A stretch of 64,000 nucleotides of DNA from Cenococcum geophilum 1.58. Its lineage: Eukaryota > Ascomycota > Dothideomycetes > Gloniales > Gloniaceae. The notes under the pieces were generated by a model. The model worked only from the letters and a program-made list of their open reading frames with translations. It had not been told where the DNA came from and did no database searches. This document shows positions 26,201 through 38,300 of this stretch, piece after piece. The position numbers and the translations under genes are program-made. Position 1 is the stretch's first letter; every line of letters begins with the position of its first letter. The DNA lies in NCBI GenBank assembly GCA_001692895.1, contig KV748242.1:744001-808000 (forward strand), given 5' to 3'.

Positions 26201-29200
26201 TCTGCTCTTCCTATAGTCTCTTTAAGACCTATTTAATGTGTTCTCCATATTCTTTCTTACTTATTAAGTAGATAATAATATCGTTAAGATATACTATAAT
26301 AAATTTATCTAAGTATTCTCTTAACACATTGTTAATACGCTTCTAAAACATTACTGGTGCGTTTATAAGCCTAAATTGCATAACTAGTGGTTTATATAGT
26401 CCTTCTTTTAACCTAAAGACTGCCTTTTATTTATTGCCTTCCTTAATTCTAATCTAATAGTACGCCTATCTTAGATCTATCTTTATAAAGATTTGCGTAT
26501 TACTAATCCTGTCTTAGATTTTGCTAATTAAGGGTAAAGGATACCTATCCTTCCTAGTAATGCTGTTTAACTATTTATAGTTAATGTATAGCTTAAGTTT
26601 TCCATTCTTCTTTAGTACGAATAGTACTGGATATCCCGCTAATAATTGTAATAGTCTAATATATCCCTTTTAAAGATTTTCCTAAACAAACTTCTTAAGT
26701 GCCTATAACTCTTTTTCTGTTAACTTATAGGTTAGGTAGAACCTTAGACTTATTTCTAGTTCTAACTCTATTTTATAATCCTATACTGCATACTCTAATA
26801 GCTTTTTACTTTTTAGTGACTATAACTTTTTGCCATATTTATAGTATCTCTTTAGTATATAACTTAATTCTTAATTAGTCTCCTTATATGTCGCTCTAAC
26901 TTAATACTATACTAACTTAGTTTATTATTACATCTTACGTCGTTGTATATCTTTAATATTAACTTAACCTATAACCTAATTAATCTTTAGATTATATTTC
27001 TATAACTAAGGTATTTCTAATACTGCCTTATTATTCCCTAATGGTAATATATTAAAAGACATCTTAACTTATTTCCCTTTAATAGTTATCTAAATTAGTT
27101 CTGTTTTAAGATTAATAATACCTCCTCTATAGGCTATTAGATCTCCTAAAATTGTTACTAATAGATAAGGGTGCTCTTTTTGCCTATATGGTAGCCCTAT
27201 CCTTTTAACTGCTGCTAGTAAGATGTGGTTCCTTATTGCTCTACTATCTACTAATACTTTAAACTACTAATCTTGCCATTTAATTTTTAGATTTAGGTGT
27301 TATCCTTAAATTCCTTTAAGGGTTTAAGGCTCTACTACTAGCTCCCTCTAGTCCTATAGGCCTCTACTTTTCCTAACTATTAGCTGCTTAATCCTGTTAT
27401 ACTTAACTTATTCTTTAGCTAATACCTAGTTTACTTTTTATCTTTAATATACTATAAATAGGTATTCTCTAGACATTCCTACTATTATTATCTATCTAAG
27501 TATTTTTCCGTAAGGAACCTTCCTGGTTAAAGTATTAAACTTCCTTCCTTTTAGACTTCTGCTGGATGCTAACTATGTATATATTTAGCATTCCTATACT
27601 ATTATTTATTTGTTATCTAGTATATCCTTATAGGGTATTTCCGGTTCTTTTCCTTTGGATTTTTATATATTTTACATATATCGTCTACGCATGCAACCTA
27701 TAATAGCGTATAGTATACTAGGTGCTTTAGGTTAACTCTTAACTTATCTTTATTTTTAAATTTAAACTTTTATCGCACTAATATAAACGTTATAACTTTA
27801 TTTGCAGGTACTAAGATGCGTTTTTTACTTCTCTAGTCCTCTAATTGTTCCTCTAGATCCTTTAATATTATAATTAAGGCTCCCTTAATATAATTTATTG
27901 CTTTTTCCGTAATTAGGTAGTCTTAGATAACTTTTTTGTCTAACTATATATAGAAATCTTCCTACTTATTATTGTATCGTTGCCTATACTACTTTTAGTA
28001 TAGCTGTTAAAGTGTATATGGTCTATCCGTAAGGAAGTATCTTCTTATTACTGTGTTATGATAGCCTTTTATATATCGTTCTTTAAACCTAGTAGGAATC
28101 CTTAGATCCTCTTCTTGTTCTAGTTTAGTAAGCTACTTAGCTCTTAGTATACCTGCTCTCGGCCTATTGGTGATCCTTTATACTAGTGCTTTATCCTTTA
28201 TATGTCCTAATATGCTAGATCTCTTATCTAGTTTCTATTCTTGCTATAAGGTAATTCTTGCTCTAAATTCCTCTATAGTTTCTTTCTTTTTGTGTCTTAT
28301 AAGTGGATTTTTAAAGTCTTCTTGCTTCTTAATCTTGGTATTAAACTCTTAATCTTTAGTCTAAATATCTTGTTTAACTGGTAAGTCCTCTAGGTCTATA
28401 TATCTATCTCCTAATTTAACTACTATTTGTATTATAGATTCTCTAATCTATAGCGAAGCCGCTTACTTTTTACTTATAGGTGTCCTTATTTATACTCTAA
28501 ACTCTTAACCCCTTAGATTCTTTAATCCTAAGCTTGCTTTTAACTTAAGCTTAGCTCTAGCCTTAGTCTAACTAGGCTTTACTAGTGTTCTTATCTTGTC
28601 TTAAGAGTCTTAAATCTTACTTATCTTATCTTAAGAATCTTGTGCCGTTGGGAACACTTGTCCTAAGCTTATTCGTATATTCTTAAACTAAGCTGCTGCC
28701 CTACTCTATTAGTTTACGTCCGTTGTAGGTCCTTAAGCACACCTTATTTCTTCTTAAGAATCTTAGTTATCTCTTATCTTATCTTAAGAATCTTAAGCCT
28801 TTGGCCTTTTGCCTTTATTAAGTGGTAAGCTAGCACTAGCAGTCGTCTACTTGCTTAATCGTTTTTAGATATTACTCCTTCCGTTTTATAAAGCGATGGA
28901 TGCTGTATCTAATGGTGTTATAATACCCGTTACTAAACCTTACTTTATGGCGGTCTTAGTCTCTACTTCTATTACGTTATTAAGGTTTAGATACCCCTAG
29001 TTAGTTCCTTTACTATCCTTATTGCTATTAATTAATAAGTACTCCAACTCTATTGTTATTATTACTAATTATTATCTATACGTCGCTATAATATCTTAAT
29101 CTAGCTTATAGAGTTAATCTTATTTTTTATCTAACTCTTTAGTTTCTTTAAGTCCTCTTAACTCTAGCTTTTATGGCTAATAGCTTACGCCGTACTTGGC

Positions 29201-30400
29201 GTCTTTATTAATTTAGTATACGTTATTATAATAAAACGCAAAACTTCTAATTAAATATTCTTTTGTTCCTTGTAGTATACTATTATCCCTCTATATATAT
29301 GTGTTATATACTATTAGTCTAGTTCCCTTTACTACGTAATAACTCTAACTACTTCTATAGTCTTTAGCGAAATAACCCTATTTTCCGTAATTTATGTAAG
29401 CTCCGTTTTTAAACCATTGCTTTTACTATAGAGTCCGCTTAAACGTCTTCTGCTATTAAGATCCTTAGTTTAGCCTATACTCTTTAGTCCTATAATTACT
29501 TAATCCTTAACTTCTAGGTTTCTATAGTTGCTTTCCTTATTTCTTATAGGTTTTTCTGGTACTACTTAGGTCCATTAGCTCTGCGCCATACTATAGTTTC
29601 TAATTTAGCTTTAGTTGTTACGTGCTCTGCGTCTTATACAACTATAGAACTTTATCCTAGCCTCTCTTAGCCTATTCCCTTTGGAAGATCCTATTGTTAA
29701 TCTTAATCGCTTAATCTATTAATTCCCTTAGGGTATTTATATCTTCCATTAGAATAATTATATCTTAGACTTTAGCCTTAAGTCCCTGTTTATACTATAC
29801 TATAAGCGCCTTATTATTCTATTTAACCTATATAGTAAGTATTTAAAACTATATCGTATACTTAATTACTAAAGTTCGCTATATTAGGTTCTAAAGCTTT
29901 CTCTTTACTATAACTGTTACTTCTAGGTCCCTAAATATCTGTGTTAATTATTCCGCGAATCCTGCCTAGCTAGAAAATATAAATTGTACCTCTTAATTAG
30001 TAGTAGTTATTCCGTTAGTCTATATTTCCGTTAGGTAGGGTTTAAACTATTTAAGTACCCGACCTGTTAGAAATAGTCCTATATAGGCTATCTAATCCAT
30101 TATTGTGGCTAACTTAGCCCCTTCTTATATAACTTTAAAATGTATTTACGTTAGGAATCCTTTAAGCTTCGATCTCTTCCCTAAGAATTATTTAATTAAA
30201 GGTAATTTAACCTTTACTACTCCGATCCCATTAAGTCTTTCTTTAAGTATTTAGTTATTCTTATTTAACCTATTAATAATTTCCTATAACTGCCTAACCG
30301 TAACTAGTTATAAGTTAATATCTTATATACTTATATCTCTACTTAACCTTAAAGTAGTTGCTGCCGTTAACGGTGTTATGGTGGCTGCTTTTAGTAGCAT
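23248..30400 (-). pseudogene. Element D gag-pol
   Basis: Starts at an ATG at 30400 (MLLKAATITPLTAATTLRLS) and runs leftward toward the 3' LTR. A degenerate zinc knuckle lies near 29340-29420. The protease active site near 27250 reads VDSRA, so the Gly of DSG is lost. Reverse transcriptase includes VYLNDIIIY near 26290, with one Asp of YxDD changed to Asn. The connection region reads FLGFCNYYRRFIA at 26007-26045, inside a 64-codon open stretch. Integrase lies further left, toward about 24900. Near the 3' LTR the frame has an acidic polar region (DEDKEEGDG). Confidence 0.82.
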
Positions 30401-30440
30401 GTTGTTTAACTTATTGAAACCGTAACTGTGGTAGTAATTG

Positions 30441-30864
30441 TGTAATGGAGCTTTGTAGTAGGAACTACGGTAGACTCGTTAATAGGTTAGGTATATAGGT
30501 ATTATAAGTAAGTTAACAACGTAATAATAATTAGTAGAGTGGTTGCTTAATAGATTAACTCTAATTATATTCTAAGAATTACTATAAGGAAGGAACTATC
30601 TAGGTAGGGACTAAGGGTCCTTAAATACACAACCGTACTCCTATAAAATCCTTCTTGTACGTGAAGTACGTAAGGTACGTAAGGTACGTAAGACGTTTCT
30701 TATAGTCCTTATAGAGCTTATAGAGCTCGTTATGTGACCTCGGTTACTATTCCTTGTTACATTGTTCTCTGGGTTCTATCCTGGACCGTGCTTGTATTAA
30801 CTAACTAGCTTCTTCCGACTCCTCTCTAAGTAGTTATAACATTGTACTTAAAGCGTCCGTAACA
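30441..30864 (-). repeat. 5' LTR of element D
   Basis: A 424-bp repeat of exactly the same length as the other LTR. It keeps more CpG and TpG than the 3' copy. Confidence 0.9.
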
Positions 30865-31245
30865 TTATATGGTTAAGAAGGTTATCTCCTTTTATGCCTA
30901 CTAATTAAAGCTTTCTAATATGGTTAAAATCTACCCCGTATTCTATATATTAGTCCTTTACCCTATTACATCTATATTAAACGCCTTACCTAAATATATT
31001 TAGAACTCCCCTCTACTAATTAAAGTAGATAGTAAGAATAAGTACTTTATTAAAAGAATTAACGACATTAAGTATAATAAAAGGAAACGCTAATATATAT
31101 ACCTTATAAAATAAAAAGGCTTTACTAAACCCTTATAGGAACCTATTAACTCTGTAGGACTTATATAAGCTATAGAAGACTTTTATAAACTCTATCTAGA
31201 ACTATTATAGCCCTATCTTGCAGAAGCTTAAGTTTAAAGGGGGGG
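30865..31245 (+). pseudogene. Gypsy C pol C-terminus with chromodomain, and polypurine tract
   Basis: After the TTATA duplication of element D the Gypsy C frame resumes. A chromodomain-like segment lies near 31060-31200 (RQYIYLIK, then KGF, then EDFYKLYLE). It ends at a polypurine tract of three A and seven G (31236-31245) that primes plus-strand DNA synthesis just before the 3' LTR. Confidence 0.7.
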
Positions 31246-31248
31246 TAC

Positions 31249-31648
31249 TATTATAGAACTCCCCCATAATACCTTATATACGTCTACCTATTTCTACTAA
31301 CTTAGTAATTAGAGACCGACTACAAGATAATAATCTAATAGCAATTTGCGGCAATCTAATAGTAATCTGCTATATTCTGCTAAGTTCTGCTAAGTTCTAC
31401 TAAATCCTGCTATATTCCGCTAAGTTTTACTAAATCCTATTAAGTTCTACTAGGACTACTGCCTAAATCCTATTCTACTCCATGTATATATCAACTAAGT
31501 AACCAAGCTAATAATATATACCCTTTCTTCCCGTTTTCTTACCTTCTTTTTTTATATAACGTCTTAGTCTTATTATATACTTTATATATATAGCTTAATA
31601 ATATCTACTCTGCTATATATTATTGTCACTTATACTTACTTTGTAACA
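31249..31648 (+). repeat. Candidate 3' LTR of Gypsy C
   Basis: Begins just after the polypurine tract with TATTATAGAAC (probably TGTCATGAAC before RIP) and ends near 31648 at TTTGTAACA. Internally it carries many near-repeats of CTGCTAAGTTCTA. No second copy lies in the window, so the right boundary is a guess from the ACA end. Confidence 0.5.
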
Positions 31649-32771
31649 CTAGCGAATTGCTTTTTTTTATACTATACGTCTTTTAACTATAACGTTTTTA
31701 GGTACTTTTTTATGCTATTATCTTATAAAGACAGGCAGCTATTTATTTTTATAGCTTTTTATATCTAATAGAGGTCTATTAAGCAGTAATATAGCTATAA
31801 ACTAACCGCTATAAGAGACGCGTCTTTTCTTAGGGTATATTATTATTAGATTTACGGCTCTTCCATTTTAAGGGCTAGCCTATAACTTCCTTAATAAAAA
31901 AGAGAAGTAGCTTATTCTCCGTAATAATATTACTATTATAGTACTACTTCTATTTATAAAAGGCCTAAAGCTAAATAATATATTGGCTATAGAGTGTAAC
32001 GCTTTTAGGGAAAGAGAAAGGAGAAGAAGAGGGGGGTATTATATCCTTCTTATCTTAAATCCTTTTACTTTAGGTTATACGCTAAAAATTTATCCTTAAG
32101 CTTAGTAGTATACGTAAGGGTAAGGATATACTACGCATTAGTATATAATTTGGCACTATTAGCAATATTAATCTCTACGCGGTTAGTTAGTGCTATTTTA
32201 TATAGTAGGTATTTAAGGGTTAGCTAAAAATTAGTTAGTTAAAAAGTTATATATTTATATATAGTTATAGCGCTATTAGAGCCAGGCTATATATATACGC
32301 GTATTAAAGACTACCTATTAATTAAGCTGCTAATTAGTACTAACTATAGAGTATTAGGGCCTTAAGTATATATTAAAAAAGCCCTTTTTACCTAATCCTT
32401 AATTATAACAGTGCGTATACTATTATATCTACTATATAAAATAGCGTTAACTAATTATATAGAGATTAATATTGCCAAGAATGCTAAATTACGCGCTAAT
32501 ATATAGTATATCCTCGCCCTTATATATATTACTGGGCCTAAAAATATATCTTTAGTATATAACCTAAAGTAGAAGGAGTTTAAGGTAAAAAGGATATAAT
32601 ACCTCTCCCCTTCTTCCTTCTTTTTCCCTAAAAGTGTTACGCCTAATAACTAATATATTATTTAGCTTTAGGCCTTTTATAAACAAAAGCAGTACTATAA
32701 GAATAATACTATTATAGAGGATAAGCTATTTCTCTTTTTTGTTAAGGTTATAGGCGTAAATATAGATTAGT
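31649..32771. repeat. AT-rich stretch with inverted arms of about 215 bp
   Basis: No gene is visible. Bases from about 31880 to 32100 match the reverse complement of about 32530-32750, sharing AAAAGGCCTAAAGCTAAATA, a polypurine run (GAAAGGAGAAGAAGAGGGG in the left arm) and TTTAGGTTATA. The spacer is about 430 bp. This looks like a decayed foldback or TIR DNA element. RIP-type base composition throughout. Confidence 0.55.
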
Positions 32772-32972
32772 CTTAATACGTTAAAGGGTGGGTCTACTAT
32801 AAGCGCTAATATATAATTTTTATATAGAATAGCCTTAGCTAAAAATATAAGATTATATAGTAGGATAAGCGATTTTAGCTCAGTTAACCACGTAATCTTT
32901 TAGCTCAGGCTGCCCCGTGCAGGGATTGTGCATTAGCGCTCATAGTAGACCCACCTTTTAGCGTAGTAAGAC
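32772..32972. mobile_element. Small MITE-like inverted-repeat element (about 200 bp)
   Basis: Terminal inverted repeats of about 40 bp, at 32772-32810 and 32932-32970, share GTAGACCCACC and ATTAGCGCT. The loop holds two copies of TTTTAGCTCAG about 20 bp apart, and the short palindrome CCCCGTGCAGGG. No clear target duplication was found. No coding capacity. Confidence 0.5.
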
Positions 32973-34254
32973 CAACCTGCATCCACCTTTCCACCTTTCA
33001 CTGAACCCTCAACAGCTCTTTCAGCCGGCCACGAGACCGTCATCGGGTCGTCAGACGGAGCTTCCCTTATCTAGCGTGCCCGAGCGATGGGATTCTCGCC
33101 ATCTTTGACCTCTTTATCGACGTGGTCGGATCTCTTTCCTTCCTTTGTTTTCGGTCTATGCCTAGAATAGTATCAGATCAACCTTCTGGAGCTGTAGATA
33201 CGCGGCCCAGGCCCGAAGTAGACCTTTCCAGAGACCGTATGCTATGCATGCGGCTAATGTCTGTACCTTTACAGGGAAGCTCTGCATTCCTTCCAATGGT
33301 GCTAGCAGTAGATGCAGCTCCATGTACGAAGGCAGGTGTAGATCGAGCAGGTAGAGCGGTTCGTTTACTAGAGGTAGTCGCCAAGGTTGCAGGTGGGTGA
33401 AATAGCAGGGGTTAGGTTGGCGAGAATCACGTGATGCGTATAATCTTCAAAAATAATCCCAATCGAGGTTGGATTGATCGAACAGGCCGCCCAAGTGAAC
33501 ATACAGGACCCCCCCTTTTCTACGGAGGGTGCAGGTGGAATTCCACCTTTTCGATAGCCCAGGCGGGCAAAATCGCGCAATCTATACTACTTTTGGCTAT
33601 GTAATCGCGACAAGCGCGAGGACGTCGAACAGGCCGGGTGGAAGTTAATTTCGGCTGCCAAGACGACCCAGCGGGCGGAAACCGAACAAGTGAGGTAAAC
33701 AAGCAGCTCCTACCTGTTGGATATTTGATCGACCTGGAAATATCGGCCTGTTCGTTCCAGGTGGGTTTTTTGGGCGGCGAACAGGTGAAAAAAAGTTAGT
33801 CACCGAGTCCTAAATGGGATACCAATTATATATAGCCGCACGAACGTGCCAGAGAGTACGAAAGCCGACGGTTTTGAAAACGATGCATCTGCTAAAACGC
33901 AAGGAATGCCAAAATCTCTACCATTTGGAATTCGTATGCAGTTTCAACCTAACACCCAAAACTCTTAATTAAAGTACTATGCGATAGAGAAGAAGCAGAT
34001 TAGTGATTCCCCAGAACCCCGCGATAGTTAAATTCAAGGCGCAATTGCTATTTGTTATCGCGGGCCTAGAATGCGCAAAATACTCGCTTAAAAAATTGGA
34101 CGCTTTTCAAAACCCCTGCACGAGCGCTTGCTAGTGGCGCTTACTATCCACCTGTTGGACCTTAATTGATCCACCTGGCGGCGTCGACCAGGTGAGCGCG
34201 AACAGGTGAAAAAAAGTTAGTAAACGAGGCCTTAGGTAGGGGTCCTCCCCCTCC
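32973..34254. other. GC-normal island without a recognisable gene
   Basis: This 1.3-kb stretch has near-normal base composition and retains CpA and TpG, unlike its flanks. Short frames on both strands near 33120-33700 overlap each other and match no family I know, so I call none. Two direct copies of a segment of roughly 80 bp end in GAACAGGTGAAAAAAAGTTA at about 33713-33800 and 34148-34222. Within each, CACCTGTT or ACCTGTT and AACAGGTG face each other as inverted repeats. This could be a short non-autonomous DNA transposon or surviving host sequence. Confidence 0.45.
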
Positions 34255-34909
34255 ATGCACGGTCCCACTCAATGCACGGTTTTCCTCACCAAAATTTGCT
34301 CAAATACACCTTTTTATACCACCTATAACTTAATAACTTTGTAATGGAATTTTATAAAATTTTAAATATGGCTTATTAATACTTTATTTGTAATTCTATA
34401 GGAAAATTTATTTAAAATATTAAAATTTTTATACTAAAAATAAGGCTAAAAAAGTACCTTTTTAATCAATAATATTAATAATATTAATAGACCTATTATA
34501 TAGCTATATTATATATAAATATATAAGCATTAGATAAATAATTCTTTTTAATATCTATTAAGTCCAATAGCTGCATTTTTATATAAGTTATAATATAATT
34601 TATATTTATTTATATTTATATATTTATATTATAAATAAAGTTATAATATTATAATTAAAAGCTATAATATGCTTTATAAGAACTAAAATTGGTTATTAAA
34701 AATATAATATAGCTTATTATTATATTTAATAAAATATTTTCAAATATTTACTATATAGAGTTTTTTTTGTTTATGCTATAATATATAATTTATTTTTATT
34801 TTTATATTATAAAAAGCTTAAGTTGCTATAAAATAAGCTATATTTTAGTTTTGATATTAATCGCTATTGTGGTTATTTAGTTATAAGTATTTAAAAATGC
34901 TTATATTTT

Positions 34910-35330
34910 TATTACAGACGCTTTAAGTACAATATTATAACTACTTAAAGAGGAGTCGGAAGAAGCTAGTTAGTTAATTTAGGTACAGTTTAGGATGGAG
35001 CCGATAGAGCTATATAATAAGGAATGGTAACTAAGGTTATATAATGTAATTTGTATAATCTATAAGATTTATATAATTTATAATAGAGTAGATAGAATAT
35101 ACGTACCTTACGTACTAAGGGGATTTCTTAGGAGTATGGTTGTGTATTTAAAGGACCACAGTCCCTACTTAAATAGTTCTCTTCTTTATAGTAAATCTTA
35201 GAATATAATTAGAGTTAATCTATTAAGCAACCACTCTACTAGTTATTATTACGTTATTAACTTCTTATTTACCTATATACCTAGCCTATTAGTAAGTTTA
35301 CCGTAGTTCCTGCTATAAGGCTTTATTACA
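34910..35330 (+). repeat. 5' LTR of element E
   Basis: A 421-bp repeat starting TATTACAGACGC (ancestrally TGTTACGGACGC) and ending TTATTACA. Confidence 0.9.
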
Positions 35331-35371
35331 CATTTACTACTAAGGTTATAGTATTAACAAAGTTAAATAAT

Positions 35372-38300
35372 ATGCTACTAAAAGCAGCCACTATAACGCT
35401 ATTAATGGCGGCAACTACTTTAAGGTTAGTTAGCGACACTAGTATAGTAGATACTAACTTATAGTAACCTATAACGGTTAGATAATTAGTAGTAATTCTT
35501 AATTAACGTCTAATACGGATCCTATCTAGGCCTACGCAGACTACTCCGTTATAGGGGGAAAACTTATAATTTATAGGAAGAAAACCCTGCAGTTTAGGGG
35601 AGGAAAAACCCTATAAGCCACCTTAGTAGGATAAAAAACCCTAGTTTGCCATGTTCGTCTATAGCGGCGGCCCTATAGGCCTACGGCTACGTCCTGTCCT
35701 CCTTAGATATTTAAACTCCTTAGGAACTACTGCTTCCTTCTCTAGCTTATCCTAGCTAGGGTTCACTACGTCCTAGCTAGGCCTTACCGTTTGATTGCTA
35801 TATACTTATAGTTATATTCCGTATTTTAATCACCCCCCGTATACTATCTCTTATTAACTATTACTATATACGCCATGCCTCCCCCCCCCCTAAGGCCTAT
35901 TAAAGGCATAAGGGGGATTTATCTATAAACTACTATACTAAAAGGTAAGCGGGACGTGTGTGCCTAAGTATCTTTTATGCTTAGGCCCTAGTTACTAGGC
36001 CCTTACTAAGGGTTACTACTCCTTAAAAGGAGATAGGAAAACCGTATAGTGTTATTTAGGCTGCTAGGTAGTATTTAATAGTTAATAGCGAGTAACCATA
36101 TACTCCGCGGGCGATTGCCCTAGGGGTTAAGAGGGGCCGTATATTTACTCGTTGCTTATTTATAATCGCTCGTTTATTAATATAAGAGGTCGTTAATGCT
36201 CTCTACTAGGGGTTAGGGGATGTTATTAAATGCCGCGTATCCATATTAGATTGTATAGGTGCCTTAATAGGAGAATAGTGTTATTATTATTGCTATAAGG
36301 GGCACTTAGTAGTTGTTTTCGAGATCTTACCATCCCATATAAAAACTTTTTACTACCGCCTATAATACCTATAACCACCACCACTAGGTTATATCGCACG
36401 CTGTACGATGTCTCTGCGTTAGCTCTAAGTCTAAACTTCGAAGACTTAGGTTTGTAGCTGTCACCACATATAGGTGCAGAGTCCGTTTTCGACGGCCCGG
36501 TTAGATAATTATAAGAGATAGTTAACTAGCTAATAGAAAATAATATAATGTTAGAAAATAGGATTAATGGGATAGGAGTAGTAAAGATTAAATTACTATT
36601 AATTAAAAGGTACTTAGGGGAAAGATTAAAACTTAAAGGATTTCTTATATAAATGCACTTTAAGGTTATATAAGAAGGAGTAAAGCTGCTAATACCTATA
36701 GATTGAATAGTATATACGGGACTATTCCTATTAAGGAGGGCACTTAAGTAGTTTAAGCTTTACCTTATAGAGATATAAGCGAATGGTATAATAACTACTA
36801 ATTAAGAAGTATGGTTTATATTTATAAACTAGGAAGGGTTTACGGGGCGACTTATATAGATATTTAGAGACCTAGAGGTAGTAACTATAGTAAAAAAAAA
36901 ACTCTAAAACATTATATAATAAACCTTAGTAATTAAGTATATAACGCAGTTCCAGACGTTAGCGATATAAGTTAAGTGGAATAATAAGGCGCTTATGGTA
37001 TAGTATAAGTAAGGACTTAAGGCTAAAGTCTAGGACGTAATTATTCTAATAAAAGATGTGGAAACCCTACAGGAACTAATAGATTAAGCGATTAAGATTA
37101 ATAATTGAATTTACTAAAGGGAATAGGCTAAGAGAGGCTAGGATAGAGTTTTATAGTTATATAAGGCGTAAAGTACGTAATAACTAAAGTTAAGTTAAAA
37201 ACTATAGTATAGCGCAGAGCTAATAGACCTAAGTAGTACTAAAGAATTTAAAAGATAAAATAAGAAATTATGGAAACCTAAAGGATAAGGATTAAGTAAT
37301 TAAAGGTTTAAGGAGTAAAGGCTAAACTAGGGATCTTAGTAGTAGAAGACGTTTAGGCGGACTCTATAATAAGAAAAATGGTTTAAAAAAGGAGCTTATA
37401 TAAATTGCGGAAAATAGGGTTATTACGTTAAAGACTATAGAAGTGGGTAAAGTTACTATATAGTAAAAGGAATAAGACTAGTAGATAATATATATATATA
37501 GAGGGATAATAATATGCTATAAGGAACAAAAGAATATTTAATTAAAAGTTTTGCGTTTTGTTATAATAACGTATACTAAATTTATAAGGACGCTAAGTAC
37601 GGCGTAAGCTATTAGCTATAAGAGCTATATTTAGCGGAATATAAAGAAACTAATAAACCAGTTTATAGATTGGATATTAAGGATAATAAATTTAATATAG
37701 GTAAAACATTTTATAATAATAAGGTAATAAAGGCGGCTTACTAGGAGTATATAAACCTCAGAGATATTATATAAGAGGTAGAGAATAATTCTACTATAGA
37801 ATAGGGAATATTAGTAGGGATTAAGACCCTACTAGATATAATATCTATTACTTTATAAGACGTAAGAGAAGTAGGGTAGTAAATTACTTTGGTACTTAAT
37901 AAAGGTAAAAGGCCAAAAGCTTAAGATTTTTAAGACAAGATATAAGATAACTAAGATTCTTAAGACAAGATAAGGTAAGCTCAAGGACCTATAATAGACA
38001 ATAACTAATAGAGCAGAGTAATAGCTTAGTTTAGTAATATATAAATAAGCTTAGGATAAAGTTTCCTAAAAATATAAGACTCTTAAGATAAAATAAGTAA
38101 GATTTAAAACTCTTAAGATAAAATAAGAACACTAAGTAAGCCTAGTTAGACTAAGGCTAGAGTAAAGCTTAAGATAGAAGTAAGCTTAGGATTAAGAATC
38201 CTATAGAACTAAGATTTCTAAATATAAATAAGGACTATTAAATAAACTAAAATTAAGAAGTATAAAGACTTTAAGAATCTAAGCGCAAGACGTAAACTAA

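Larger units (their letters stand above)
22824..30864 (-). mobile_element. Gypsy chromovirus D, full length, minus strand
   Basis: An 8041-bp element inserted in Gypsy C between integrase and chromodomain. Two 424-bp LTRs (22824-23247 and 30441-30864) end in TGTAA/TATAA and GTAACA. Perfect 5-bp target duplications TTATA lie at 22819-22823 and 30865-30869. Coding runs on the minus strand. Element E (34910-43776) is a sister copy in the opposite orientation, so the two form a large inverted repeat. RIP-mutated throughout. Confidence 0.92.
5773..31648 (+). mobile_element. Gypsy chromovirus C, 5'-truncated, interrupted by four later elements
   Basis: An old Ty3/Gypsy element on the plus strand. 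Its gag-pol can be followed in pieces at 5773-7430, 14021-14084, 14636-14775, 20639-22823 and 30865-31235. In order it shows a CCHC-type knuckle, protease, reverse transcriptase, RNase H, integrase and chromodomain. The pieces join across each inserted element when the element and one copy of its 5-bp duplication are removed. A polypurine tract (31236-31245) leads into a candidate 3' LTR. The 5' LTR and early gag are absent; the left edge abuts the truncated TIR element 1. Heavily RIP-mutated and frameshifted, so certainly inactive. Confidence 0.85.

Noticed and set aside
33122..33400. 92-codon plus-strand frame in the GC-normal island
   Set aside because: It overlaps other frames on the minus strand, has no recognisable domain and lies between repeats.
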